64,000 nucleotides of DNA from positions 20,597-84,596 of the forward strand of contig JACRAR010000076.1 of NCBI GenBank assembly GCA_016234745.1, given 5' to 3'. The notes beneath the pieces are model-generated. The model ran no database searches. It was given only the letters and a program-made list of their open reading frames with translations, and had not been told where the DNA came from. Below, in pieces: positions 48,297 to 56,542 of the stretch; positions within the stretch are counted from its first letter, which is position 1, and the number at the start of each line of letters is the position of its first letter. Both the position numbers and the translations under genes were made by a program. Origin of the DNA: Betaproteobacteria bacterium (GTDB lineage: Bacteria; Pseudomonadota; Gammaproteobacteria; Burkholderiales; Rhodocyclaceae).

Positions 48297-50641
48297 GCGA
48301 TTTGACTTATGTTGGCAAGAACATACCCAAGGTTGACGCCAAGGAAAAAGTGACAGGGCAGGCGATATATGCCGGGGACCTCCAATTTCCCGACACGCTT
48401 TTTGGCAAGATCGTCCGGTGCTGGGAGCATGCCCATGCCAAAGTGACGCACCTCGACCTTTCTGAAGCCGCCAAGGTTCCGGGTGTGGTCAAGGTGCTCG
48501 GTCCCAAGGATGTGACGCAGAAACTGTATAACTGTGGTGTGCTGGATTTGCTGGCATCAGAGGAAGTCGGCCATATGCTCGGCGAGATCGAGGATCAGCG
48601 CATTTTTACCGATTATGTCAGACATCAGGGGGATGCCATCTGCGGGATTATCGCGGAGACCCAGGAAATTGCCGAAGCGGCCGCGGCCAAGGTCATCGTC
48701 AAGTATGAGCCCCTGCCGGTCTATCTGCAGCCTGAAGAGTCGGCCAAGCCGGATGCCATCCAGTTTGATGCAAGGAAGCCGGGCAACAAGGCGTTCCAGT
48801 TGCCCGAACAGATGTTCCCGAACAATGTCTATGGTTGGGGCGATGTCGATGCCGAAATGGCCAAGGCAGAACTGATCATAGAGAATACTTTCCAGCTTCC
48901 GAAGGTCAAGCAGTGCCAGATTGAACCCCACGCCTATGTCGCGCTGTTTGATCAGCGGGGGCGCCTTAGCATCTGGACTTCTACGCAGATGCCCAAGCTG
49001 GTGCAGAACAAGCTGGCGCGTTTGTTTGAAATGCCGTTATCCAAACTAAATCTCATTCCGACCACGATAGGCGGCGGGTTTGGCGGAAAACTCGGCATGA
49101 TCTTCGAGCCGGAGACCTGTGCCATGGCGTTGGCGGTTCCCGGGCGCCACGTCAAGGTGCAATCCTTGCGGGAAGAGGACTGGGTCGCATCGGAAAGCCG
49201 TCATCCGGGGAAATACTGGCTGAAAATAGGCTTTCTCAAGGACGGCACGCCGGTAGCCGCGGACGCTTTGTTCACCGCCGATACCGGGGCCTATTTCACC
49301 CACGCCACGGGGGTTCCTTTCACCACCGGCGCATGGTTGATCGGCATGTACAAGTACGGTGCGGTGCGCTACAAGACCAATGCCTACTATACCAACAAGG
49401 CGCCCAGCGGCGCATTTCGTGGCTATGGCAACCCGCAGACCAACTTTGTGCTTGAGCAAACCGTGGACCAGGCCTGCCGGCAACTGGGCATTGATCCGGT
49501 CGAATGGCGCAAGCGCTGGCACAAGCAGGTTGGCGACGATGGTTGGTGCCTCGGCATCCCCTATGCGTCCAGCTCCTTGACCGAATGCCTGGAACGCGGT
49601 GCCGCCAAGATCGGCTGGGCGGAGAAACGCGCCAAATATGCCAATCAGTCCGGGCCCAAACGTCGCGGTGTGGGCGTTTCGGTGATGAATCATACTTCCG
49701 GCGCCATGCCCATGCTGTTGGAGCATACCGTCGCCAAGGTGAAGATGAATGAGGATGGATCAGCCGTGATCAATGTGGCCTGCTCCGATGTGGGGGCAGG
49801 ATCGCATACGGCATTGACACAGATCGCTGCCGAAACCCTGGGCATACCGATGGAAGATATCTACATCGACAACAATATGGATTCGGCTGGCTTCGATGTC
49901 GGTTCCCATGCCAGTCGCACGGCCTATGTCGGTGGTGGCGCAGTGATGAAAGCCTGTGAGGACGTCAACCGTCAGTTGATCGAACGCGCTTCGACGCGTC
50001 TCGGCATACCTGTGGATCAGCTTGAAATCAAGAATCGACAGGTTGTCTCCAAGGATGGCAAGGCCTCAATGAGCGTCAAAGAGATTTGCAATGTCGGTGT
50101 TTCCAACTACATCAATCCGGCGAACGGGGAAAGAAACGGCGTTCCTGGCCAGATTCAAGGTTATGCCAGTCATTTCCCCAGTCACAACTCCCCCCCATTC
50201 GGCGCCTGTTTTGCCGAAGTGGAAATCGACATAGAAACCGGCCAGACGAAGGTGGTGGAAATGGTGATTGCCCACGATATCGGTCGCGCGATTCACCCGC
50301 CTTCAGTGCATGGACAGCTTGCCGGGGGGGCACAGCAGGCGCTTGGCATGACGTTGACCGAAGAGATACGCTATGACGAAAAAGGCTTGATTCAAAATAA
50401 CAGCTTCTTCGATTACAAGCTGTTCGGTCCGCTCGACATGCCCAAACTGACAACGATTCTCGTGGAAAATCCTGATCCGGGTGCTCCCTACGGATTAAAG
50501 AGCGTCGGTGAGGCCGGGACGGTCAACCCGGTGGGTGCTGTCGCCAATGCGGTATCGCATGCTCTCGGCATCATGTTTACCGAAGCACCGATCACTCCCG
50601 AGAGAATACTCAAGGCAGTAAATGAGCGAGGAATAAAATAA
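48293..50641 (+). CDS. Molybdenum hydroxylase 2, molybdopterin-binding subunit
   Basis: A 782-residue large subunit. Cofactor loops are IGGGFGGKLG (about residue 260) and SGAFRGYGNPQ (about 372); the predicted catalytic Glu is E740 in GLKSVGEAGT. The absence of AYRCSFR argues against CO dehydrogenase. It is clearly paralogous to the hydroxylase 1 subunit but not a recent copy. ATG 48293 has AGGAGG ten bases upstream. It is followed by an intrinsic terminator before xdhC. The substrate is unknown. Confidence 0.92.
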   Translation: MSDLTYVGKNIPKVDAKEKVTGQAIYAGDLQFPDTLFGKIVRCWEHAHAKVTHLDLSEAAKVPGVVKVLGPKDVTQKLYNCGVLDLLASEEVGHMLGEIEDQRIFTDYVRHQGDAICGIIAETQEIAEAAAAKVIVKYEPLPVYLQPEESAKPDAIQFDARKPGNKAFQLPEQMFPNNVYGWGDVDAEMAKAELIIENTFQLPKVKQCQIEPHAYVALFDQRGRLSIWTSTQMPKLVQNKLARLFEMPLSKLNLIPTTIGGGFGGKLGMIFEPETCAMALAVPGRHVKVQSLREEDWVASESRHPGKYWLKIGFLKDGTPVAADALFTADTGAYFTHATGVPFTTGAWLIGMYKYGAVRYKTNAYYTNKAPSGAFRGYGNPQTNFVLEQTVDQACRQLGIDPVEWRKRWHKQVGDDGWCLGIPYASSSLTECLERGAAKIGWAEKRAKYANQSGPKRRGVGVSVMNHTSGAMPMLLEHTVAKVKMNEDGSAVINVACSDVGAGSHTALTQIAAETLGIPMEDIYIDNNMDSAGFDVGSHASRTAYVGGGAVMKACEDVNRQLIERASTRLGIPVDQLEIKNRQVVSKDGKASMSVKEICNVGVSNYINPANGERNGVPGQIQGYASHFPSHNSPPFGACFAEVEIDIETGQTKVVEMVIAHDIGRAIHPPSVHGQLAGGAQQALGMTLTEEIRYDEKGLIQNNSFFDYKLFGPLDMPKLTTILVENPDPGAPYGLKSVGEAGTVNPVGAVANAVSHALGIMFTEAPITPERILKAVNERGIK

Positions 50642-50652
50642 CTCTGCTTGCA

Positions 50653-50685
50653 GGAAGGCTGCCCGGCGGGTAGCTTTCCTTTTTT
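50653..50685 (+). terminator. Intrinsic terminator between hydroxylase 2 and xdhC
   Basis: A 12-bp stem GGAAGGCTGCCC / GGGTAGCTTTCC (two G-U pairs, loop GGC) is followed by six T (50680-50685), twelve bases after the large subunit stop. xdhC begins only 11 bases beyond it, so partial read-through probably sets a low level of accessory gene expression. Confidence 0.85.
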
Positions 50686-50696
50686 CAGGATAGCCC

Positions 50697-51581
50697 ATGG
50701 CAACCACGCTGGACTGCATGCAAGGTTTATTGCGGCTGACGCCGATTGAAAAGGCGGTGCTGATTACCGTGCGGCAAGCCGAAGGTTCCGTTCCCCGCGG
50801 TGTCGGAACGTGTATGCTGGTCACGCAAACACAGCAATACGACACCATCGGCGGCGGTCACCTGGAATGGAAGGCGGTTGCCACGGCCCGGCTATGGATG
50901 GCTGAATCAAATCAAGCCATGCAACCGGCACGCCAGCTCGATCTGGTCCTCGGTCCCAGTTTGGGACAATGCTGCGGCGGTGCGGTGCGTTTGCAGTTGG
51001 AGCGCGTCGATGCCTGGAGCGATGCAGAGCGACAGGCCAAATTACAGATCTTCCATGATGAAAGACTGCACCTGCCGCATTTGTACCTTTTCGGTGCAGG
51101 CCATGTCGGCCAGGCCTTGGTCCAGGTCCTTCAACAAACGCCTTGTCAAATCACCTGGGTCGATGAGCGTGATCACTTGTTTCCCGAGCATCTTGCACCA
51201 CAGATCCAGACCGAGGCTACCGATACGCCGGAAGCGGTTATCAAGGCGGCCGAACCTGGTGCTTTCTATCTGGTGATGACCCATCATCATGGTCTGGATT
51301 TGATACTTTCAGAACACATTTTGCGCAAGGGAAACGCCGCCTGGTTTGGCTTGATCGGCTCCAAGACCAAGCGGGCTCGTTTCGAGTCCCGCCTCTGTGA
51401 GCGCGGTGTTGGCGCAGAACGCCTGCGGGACATAGTTTGCCCGATCGGCATCGCCGGCATCGCCGGCAAGGAACCGGGCGTGATCGCGATTGCCGTGGCG
51501 GCCCAACTGATGCAACTGTGGACCGAAAAACCTGTGCTGATGTCTGTCGATCCAGCAACGGATGCCGTGTGCAATGAATGA
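50697..51581 (+). CDS. xdhC: XdhC/CoxF family accessory protein
   Basis: A 294-residue XdhC-like protein. The N-terminal part, AVLITVRQAEGSVPRGVGTC, and DTIGGGHLEWKAVATARLW are family signatures; the C-terminal Rossmann-like domain has LYLFGAGHVGQALVQVLQ, then YLVMTHHHGLDLILSEHIL and FGLIGSKTKRARFESRL. XdhC binds the molybdenum cofactor, protects it while it is sulfurated, and inserts it into the apoenzyme. First gene of the overlapping accessory set. Confidence 0.94.
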   Translation: MATTLDCMQGLLRLTPIEKAVLITVRQAEGSVPRGVGTCMLVTQTQQYDTIGGGHLEWKAVATARLWMAESNQAMQPARQLDLVLGPSLGQCCGGAVRLQLERVDAWSDAERQAKLQIFHDERLHLPHLYLFGAGHVGQALVQVLQQTPCQITWVDERDHLFPEHLAPQIQTEATDTPEAVIKAAEPGAFYLVMTHHHGLDLILSEHILRKGNAAWFGLIGSKTKRARFESRLCERGVGAERLRDIVCPIGIAGIAGKEPGVIAIAVAAQLMQLWTEKPVLMSVDPATDAVCNE

Positions 51582-52386
51582 AAGAACCTTGCAGGAAAAG
51601 TTCATCATCATCAGGGGTGCGGGTGAGATGGCTACCGGGGTGGCCTGCCGACTGTACCGCGCCAACTTCACCCGCATGCTCATGCTGGAAACACATTTTC
51701 CGCTGGCTGTTCGCCGGCGTGTTTCCTTCTGCGAGGCAATTCACGATGAACATGTCTCTGTGGAAGGCATCGAAGCCTTTCGGATCGAGCGGAACGATGG
51801 CCTTTCCGGCATGTGGGAAAGCAGAAGAATTCCTGTCCGGATAGACCCGCAGGCAGAGAGCATTCGGCAGCTCAAGCCCGACGTGGTCGTTGATGCCACC
51901 TTGGCCAAACGAAATCTGGGTACGGCCATAACGGATGCACCGCTGGTCATCGCGCTGGGGCCGGGTTTCTGCGTCGGAACCGATTGCCACGTGGTGATCG
52001 AAACCAATCGCGGCCATGATCTCGGACGACTGATCACGCACGGTTCCGCTGCAACCAATACCGGAATTCCTGGCGATATCGGGGGATATACCTTGGAGCG
52101 GGTGCTGCGTGCGCCAGCTGATGGCATGTTTATTCCGGACAAGAAGATCGGCGAAATGGTCCGAAAGGGTGAAGTCGTGGGTCGGGTTGGCGAGCTTGAA
52201 GTGGTTTCGGCAATTGGCGGTATTCTGCGCGGTTTGATCCGTCCAGGATCCGTTGTGACTTGCGGCTTGAAGATAGGTGATGTTGACCCGAGAGGTGAGG
52301 TCGGCTATTGCAATACCGTATCCGAGAAAGCCCGGGCTCTGGGCGGTGCAGTGCTTGAGGCGGTGCTGGCAAAATATAACCGGTGA
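51574..52386 (+). CDS. yqeB: YqeB / EF2563-family selenium-dependent Mo hydroxylase protein
   Basis: A 274-residue protein of the EF2563/YqeB family. FIIIRGAGEMATGVACRLYR is the N-terminal Rossmann-like motif; DATLAKRNLGTAITDAPLVI and ALGPGFCVGTDCHVVIETNR follow, and the C-terminus has a biotinyl-like VRKGEVVGRVGELEVVSAIG segment. The family is a genomic marker of selenium-dependent molybdenum hydroxylases, where selenium is a labile cofactor. It overlaps xdhC by eight bases. No selD is in the window, so selenium use is not shown. Confidence 0.88.
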   Translation: MNERTLQEKFIIIRGAGEMATGVACRLYRANFTRMLMLETHFPLAVRRRVSFCEAIHDEHVSVEGIEAFRIERNDGLSGMWESRRIPVRIDPQAESIRQLKPDVVVDATLAKRNLGTAITDAPLVIALGPGFCVGTDCHVVIETNRGHDLGRLITHGSAATNTGIPGDIGGYTLERVLRAPADGMFIPDKKIGEMVRKGEVVGRVGELEVVSAIGGILRGLIRPGSVVTCGLKIGDVDPRGEVGYCNTVSEKARALGGAVLEAVLAKYNR

Positions 52387-53192
52387 GCGAGGCAGCATTG
52401 ACCGAGCTGCCTATCGAAAACCTTCTGTTTCAGAAACAGCAGGGTGTGTTGGCCCTGATCGGCGCCGGCGGAAAAACCAGTCTCATGTTTCAGCTTGCCC
52501 GGCTTCTTCTGCGTTCAGGGCAAAGGGTTCTGACCACGACCACGACCAAAATCTTTGTGCCGACGAGCGAACAGTCTGCGACGTTGCTTGTTGCGTCCGA
52601 TCCGCAGACCATTTTGCATGAGGCTTCATCAAGTCTATCGACCTCACGGCACCTGACCGCCGCTGCAGAACATCTGTCGGACAGCAACAAGCTCAAAGGA
52701 TTTTCTTCTGAGGGAATTTCCCAATTTGCGGCGTCTGGCGTTTTCGACTGGATTCTTGTCGAAGCCGATGGCGCCGCCCATCGTCCCTTGAAGGCTCCCG
52801 CTGCCCACGAACCGGTGATCCCTCCCTGCACGTCTATCCTGATGGCCGTGATTGGGTTGGACGTGCTGAATCAACCCTTGTCGGAGAAAGCTGTTTTTCG
52901 TTGCGAATTGGCTGGACCCAGGATGGGCTTGAATCAAGGCGAACCTGTCAGCGAAGCAGCTCTTGTGCGTCTGATTCTTCATCCCGCCGGCGTTTTCAAG
53001 GATGCACCGCCAGATGCACGACGCTTCATCTTTCTCAACAAGGGCGATGACGCCGAATTGCGCGCGGCGGGTTCTCGGATTGCTATGAGCCTCAGCCGTG
53101 AAGACGCTGGCGTGGCAGAAGCCGTGATCGTTGGCCAGGCATTGGATGAACTGCGGCTCCATGCCCTGCACTACCTGGCGTCGATGCACTGA
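52383..53192 (+). CDS. yqeC: YqeC-family selenium-dependent hydroxylase accessory protein
   Basis: A 269-residue YqeC-like P-loop-type protein. VLALIGAGGKTSLMFQLARL is the nucleotide-binding motif, VLTTTTTKIFVPTSEQS follows, and FDWILVEADGAAHRPLKAPA is the family hallmark. YqeC is associated with YqeB and SelD in organisms with selenium-dependent molybdenum hydroxylases; the biochemical role is unknown. GTG start at 52383 overlapping the yqeB stop (GTGA). Confidence 0.88.
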   Translation: MSEAALTELPIENLLFQKQQGVLALIGAGGKTSLMFQLARLLLRSGQRVLTTTTTKIFVPTSEQSATLLVASDPQTILHEASSSLSTSRHLTAAAEHLSDSNKLKGFSSEGISQFAASGVFDWILVEADGAAHRPLKAPAAHEPVIPPCTSILMAVIGLDVLNQPLSEKAVFRCELAGPRMGLNQGEPVSEAALVRLILHPAGVFKDAPPDARRFIFLNKGDDAELRAAGSRIAMSLSREDAGVAEAVIVGQALDELRLHALHYLASMH

Positions 53193-53821
53193 TGGAATCA
53201 CAGCGCAACGTGACGGGAATTGTTCTGGCAGCGGGAGAGGGCTTGCGTATGGGAGTGACCAAGCAGTTGTTGCCTTTTCGCGGCACGACCATTCTCGAAT
53301 GCGTCGTCAACAGCGCGCTCGCGTCATCGCTGCAGCAGGTCATTGTGGTTCTTGGTCATCAGGCTGAAGAAATTGCGCCGACACTGAAAAACCGCAATCT
53401 TTCGTTGGTGGTCAATCCTGGCTATCGCCTGGGGCAAAGCACTTCACTCAAGGCGGGGTTACGCACGCTGGCCGCAGATGCCGAAGCCGTTCTCTTCCTG
53501 CTTGGGGACCAACCGCTTGTTACTCCAGCGATTATTAATCTTATCCTTGGTGCCTACCGTGATTCCGGAAGCCCGATTGTCATGCCGGTGTTCGCCGGGC
53601 GACGTGGCAATCCTGTTCTCTTCAGTAAAGAGACATTTTCGCGTATGGAGTCGCTCAGTGATGATTGCGGAGCGCGCTCCCTGTTCGGCGAGTATGCTGC
53701 ACGTCTTCTTACCGTGTCAGTTGCGGATCCCGCCATACATTTTGATATCGATACCCAGGAAGATTATCAGCGTCTCCTGCAATTAGAGCACTCTGATGCT
53801 GCCGGGACAAATGCGTTCTGA
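53192..53821 (+). CDS. mocA: MocA/MobA-like molybdenum cofactor nucleotidyltransferase
   Basis: A 209-residue NTP transferase. GIVLAAGEGLRMGVTKQLLP is the nucleotide-binding start, FLLGDQPLVTPAIINLIL the metal-binding Asp region and RRGNPVLFSKETF a MocA signature. MocA adds CMP to molybdopterin to make the cytosine dinucleotide cofactor that hydroxylases of this family use. Start overlaps the yqeC stop by one base (TGATG). It closes the accessory operon and fits the enzymes encoded upstream. Confidence 0.92.
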   Translation: MESQRNVTGIVLAAGEGLRMGVTKQLLPFRGTTILECVVNSALASSLQQVIVVLGHQAEEIAPTLKNRNLSLVVNPGYRLGQSTSLKAGLRTLAADAEAVLFLLGDQPLVTPAIINLILGAYRDSGSPIVMPVFAGRRGNPVLFSKETFSRMESLSDDCGARSLFGEYAARLLTVSVADPAIHFDIDTQEDYQRLLQLEHSDAAGTNAF

Positions 53822-53917
53822 GCAGCCCACGCTATTGCAAGCGCAAGCCTAGTTCTGACGATGTGCCATTTAGCCAAAACGTTTCTTGCAGTTGCGAACC
53901 GGGTGAATCCGGAAAAG

Positions 53918-54538
53918 CTACTTTCTCAAACCGCGGGTATTGTCACCGGCCGATTCCCCGGCTTCAGGTTTCCAGTCGAAAGCTAGGCCACGCCACATGT
54001 CGCGGTAATCATACCCCGTTTGCAACGCAAGATTCAGGCGGTTGTACGAGGCAAAGTCACTGACCAGATGCACCATCTGGACCACACCCTTATCACTGAG
54101 CCCGACGTTCCGCAGCGTTTGCACATCCTGATCGGTGACCGATTTCGGATCGCCATTCACCTTGAGTGCGAAGTCGAGCAACGTTCTCAGGCGCTGATCT
54201 GTCGTCGCCGCGCTGCCCTTGGTCAAAAGCTGGGCGACATAACTTTCTTCGGTGTTCAGGCCATAATTCAGAATGGTGCAGAAAGCCGCGGTGCAATAGG
54301 GGCAGCCGTTTGCTTTTGAAACAAGGATGCCAATATGCTGGATTTCCGGCAGAGTCAGTTCCCCCATTTGCCACAGGACCTTCGTCGATCCCAGCTTGGC
54401 CTTGAAATACTCGGGGAAATTCATTTCGACGTAGAAATGATTGGGTACCGCGCTCTCCATTTGCGTGACCCAATTGAATATTTCCTGAATGATCGGGTCA
54501 GTGATGTTCTCCGGCTTGACCAATGCAACGCGCGTCAT
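53918..54538 (-). CDS. Carboxymuconolactone decarboxylase/AhpD-like protein
   Basis: A 206-residue AhpD-fold protein. The redox pair is C79/C82 in NGCPYCTAAFC with a third Cys at 87, preceded by LTLPEIQHIGILVSKANG. AhpD-like proteins reduce peroxide-defence enzymes or act as gamma-carboxymuconolactone decarboxylases; C-P-Y-C fits the thiol-redox group. ATG 54538 has GAGGAG upstream. It follows the small zinc ribbon gene on the same strand by 41 bases. Confidence 0.85.
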   Translation of the reverse strand: MTRVALVKPENITDPIIQEIFNWVTQMESAVPNHFYVEMNFPEYFKAKLGSTKVLWQMGELTLPEIQHIGILVSKANGCPYCTAAFCTILNYGLNTEESYVAQLLTKGSAATTDQRLRTLLDFALKVNGDPKSVTDQDVQTLRNVGLSDKGVVQMVHLVSDFASYNRLNLALQTGYDYRDMWRGLAFDWKPEAGESAGDNTRGLRK

Positions 54539-54579
54539 TTGTGAGCTCCTCAGTTGTGGCCGGTATGCCTGCGGCAAAT

Positions 54580-54768
54580 TTAGCCGGGCTTGCTACTCTC
54601 TGGCGCCATCTTTAGTGAATCGATGGCCTGCCCATCCTGAAGTATCGCGCGAAAGGGCAAAAAACAGCTGGGACAATACACAACTTGTTCACCAGAAAGC
54701 GTTTTCAATTGATGCGGCCTGACGGCGCCGCAATTTGGGCAAGGAATGGAAACGATAGGCAGTGGCAT
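54580..54768 (-). CDS. Small zinc-ribbon-like protein
   Basis: A 62-residue protein with two CxxC pairs, IPCPNCGAVRPH and VVYCPSCFLPFRAIL, spaced as in a zinc ribbon. GAGG lies five bases before the ATG. It is probably cotranscribed with the AhpD-like gene. I know no family match; roles in nucleic acid binding or as a metal chaperone are open. Confidence 0.6.
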   Translation of the reverse strand: MPLPIVSIPCPNCGAVRPHQLKTLSGEQVVYCPSCFLPFRAILQDGQAIDSLKMAPESSKPG

Positions 54769-54838
54769 TTCAACCTCACGATATCAGGACAGGCAAGAAC
54801 TCAAGGTTCTTGCGCCTACTCTAAGCTTTTGAAATCAA

Positions 54839-54914
54839 TGGTGCCGGCGAGAAGAGTTGAACTCCCGACCTTCGCATTACAAGTGCGCTGCTCTACCAAC
54901 TGAGCTACGCCGGC
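54839..54914 (-). tRNA. tRNA-Thr (TGT)
   Basis: A 76-base cloverleaf with encoded CCA on the minus strand. Acceptor GCCGGCG pairs with CGCCGGC, the D-arm is GCTC...GAGC, and the anticodon loop CTTGTAA gives anticodon TGT. The anticodon stem has one non-pair at its outer end, also known from E. coli tRNA-Thr. Confidence 0.95.
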
Positions 54915-54994
54915 TGAGGAATCGGCCGGATTATATCCGTGTGGGCCGAGTTTCCGCTACACTTTGCAGGCTGAAGCTCCCTCTTTTCATCTGA

Positions 54995-56536
54995 ATGGTT
55001 CTCTCCTCCAAGAACAAAGACTCTCGCTTGCGTCTGATCATCGTCGATGCTCTGGAAGATGATGCGGCACAGTTGGTGGAGCGCCTCCGTAGCGCGGGCC
55101 ACGAGCCACAGGCAGAGCGTGTCGCAACCGCGGAAGAACTGCACAATGCGATCCAGGCGCAGGCCTGGGATGCGATTCTTTGCAAGCACCGCGTGCCGGG
55201 TTTGTCGGTTTTGACAGCGCTTAAAGTGATGCATGAGCTTGAATTCGACCTTCCTTTCATCGTCATCGCCGAAAGCATTGATGATAAAAGCGCTGCGCGC
55301 GCGATGCGGGCCGGCGCCCACGACTGCTTATCCCGCGATGGACTGGAACGCCTGGTACCGGCCATCGAGCGCGAAGTCCGTGATGCTCGTCACCGCGCAG
55401 ATCACCGCGCCGCTCTGGAAATGCTCAAGGAAAGCGAGGCTCGTTTTCGCGCTTTGGCCTCCAATTTGCCCGGCATGGTGTTTCAGTTGCAGATCGAAGC
55501 AGATGGAAACCTTCGTTTTGTCTATGTCAGCGAAGGCTGCTTCCAGTTGTTCGGCTTGAAGCCGCATGAACTGTTGGGAACCCCGCAGCAGTTCCTGGGC
55601 GCCATAGAAAGCCTTGACCGCGCCGCTCTGGAACGAACGTTGGTGGATTCTGCAGCAGCATTCGCCCCGCTCAATTGGGAAGGGCGCATCCGCAGCAAAG
55701 GCCAGATCAAATGGATCAGTCTGCGTTCCACACCGCAACGGCTCGAAGGGGGGGGGGTCCAGTGGCAAGGCATTGCCACCGATATCACGCGCAGCAAGGA
55801 AACCGAGTCGCAACTGCGCCGCTCGCGCGAGCAGATGTCGGAGCTCTCATTTCACCTGGAAAGCGCAATTGAAGAGGAACGTGAGCGGATTGCCCGTGAC
55901 ATCCATGACGAACTGGGTAGCACCCTTGTTGCCCTCAAGATCGAGACGTCCTTGTTGGGTGGCAAACTGCCTGTCGAGAATGGCCCAGGGACCTTGCGTG
56001 GCAAAGTCCATTCGATCGAGACCCTGGTGGATCGCGCCATGAGTACGGTGAGCCGGGTTGGGCGTGAATTGCGCCCGGGCATTCTGAAGGAGTTCGGTTT
56101 GCCCGCCGCGATAGAATGCCAAGCTGAGGATTTTACCGAGCGAACCGGCATCACCTGCCGCGTCAAATGCGACGATGAGGGAATCGACCTGGATGAAAAA
56201 GCCTCTTTGGCGCTATTCCGCATTTTGCAGGAGGCTTTGACGAATGTGGCCAAGCATGCCCATGCTTCTCTGGTGGTCGTCAGGCTGCGCCGTGAAAGCG
56301 ACAGAATCTCGCTGGAAATTCGCGATAACGGGCGGGGTGTATCGGATGCCGACATGAACAAGCCTAAATCCTTCGGCCTGCGCGGGATCCGCGAGCGCGC
56401 CAGCAGTCTCAATGGCGAATTGAGCATTACGCCCGTGGAGCAGGGGGGGACCTTGATTGTTCTGCGCATACCGGATCCGGATCCAGGCAAGCCCATTCTC
56501 CCCGCTGAGGAAGAACCGCAAGGCAACTTATTCTGA
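54995..56536 (+). CDS. Sensor histidine kinase (NarX-type) with degenerate receiver
   Basis: A 513-residue cytoplasmic kinase. Residues 10-130 are a receiver-like domain (LRLIIVDALEDDAAQLVERL), but the phosphoacceptor position is K64 (ILCKHRVPG), so it cannot be phosphorylated normally. A PAS domain (about 145-270, FVYVSEGCFQLFGLKPHELL) follows, then a HisKA_3 domain with H304 in ARDIHDELGSTLVALKI and the ATPase (ALTNVAKHAHA, IRDNGRGVSD, SFGLRGIRERA). The response regulator gene starts six bases after it. The signal is unknown. Confidence 0.88.
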   Translation: MVLSSKNKDSRLRLIIVDALEDDAAQLVERLRSAGHEPQAERVATAEELHNAIQAQAWDAILCKHRVPGLSVLTALKVMHELEFDLPFIVIAESIDDKSAARAMRAGAHDCLSRDGLERLVPAIEREVRDARHRADHRAALEMLKESEARFRALASNLPGMVFQLQIEADGNLRFVYVSEGCFQLFGLKPHELLGTPQQFLGAIESLDRAALERTLVDSAAAFAPLNWEGRIRSKGQIKWISLRSTPQRLEGGGVQWQGIATDITRSKETESQLRRSREQMSELSFHLESAIEEERERIARDIHDELGSTLVALKIETSLLGGKLPVENGPGTLRGKVHSIETLVDRAMSTVSRVGRELRPGILKEFGLPAAIECQAEDFTERTGITCRVKCDDEGIDLDEKASLALFRILQEALTNVAKHAHASLVVVRLRRESDRISLEIRDNGRGVSDADMNKPKSFGLRGIRERASSLNGELSITPVEQGGTLIVLRIPDPDPGKPILPAEEEPQGNLF

Positions 56537-56542
56537 GAACCC

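Noticed and set aside
40926..50641. Aerobic CO dehydrogenase as identity of the hydroxylases, suggested by Cox-like accessory genes
   Set aside because: Both large subunits lack the AYRCSFR active-site loop and have GAFRGYG, typical of other hydroxylases.
51241..52398. A 385-codon minus-strand frame opposite xdhC and yqeB
   Set aside because: Antisense to two well-supported genes; product is low-order with no domain.
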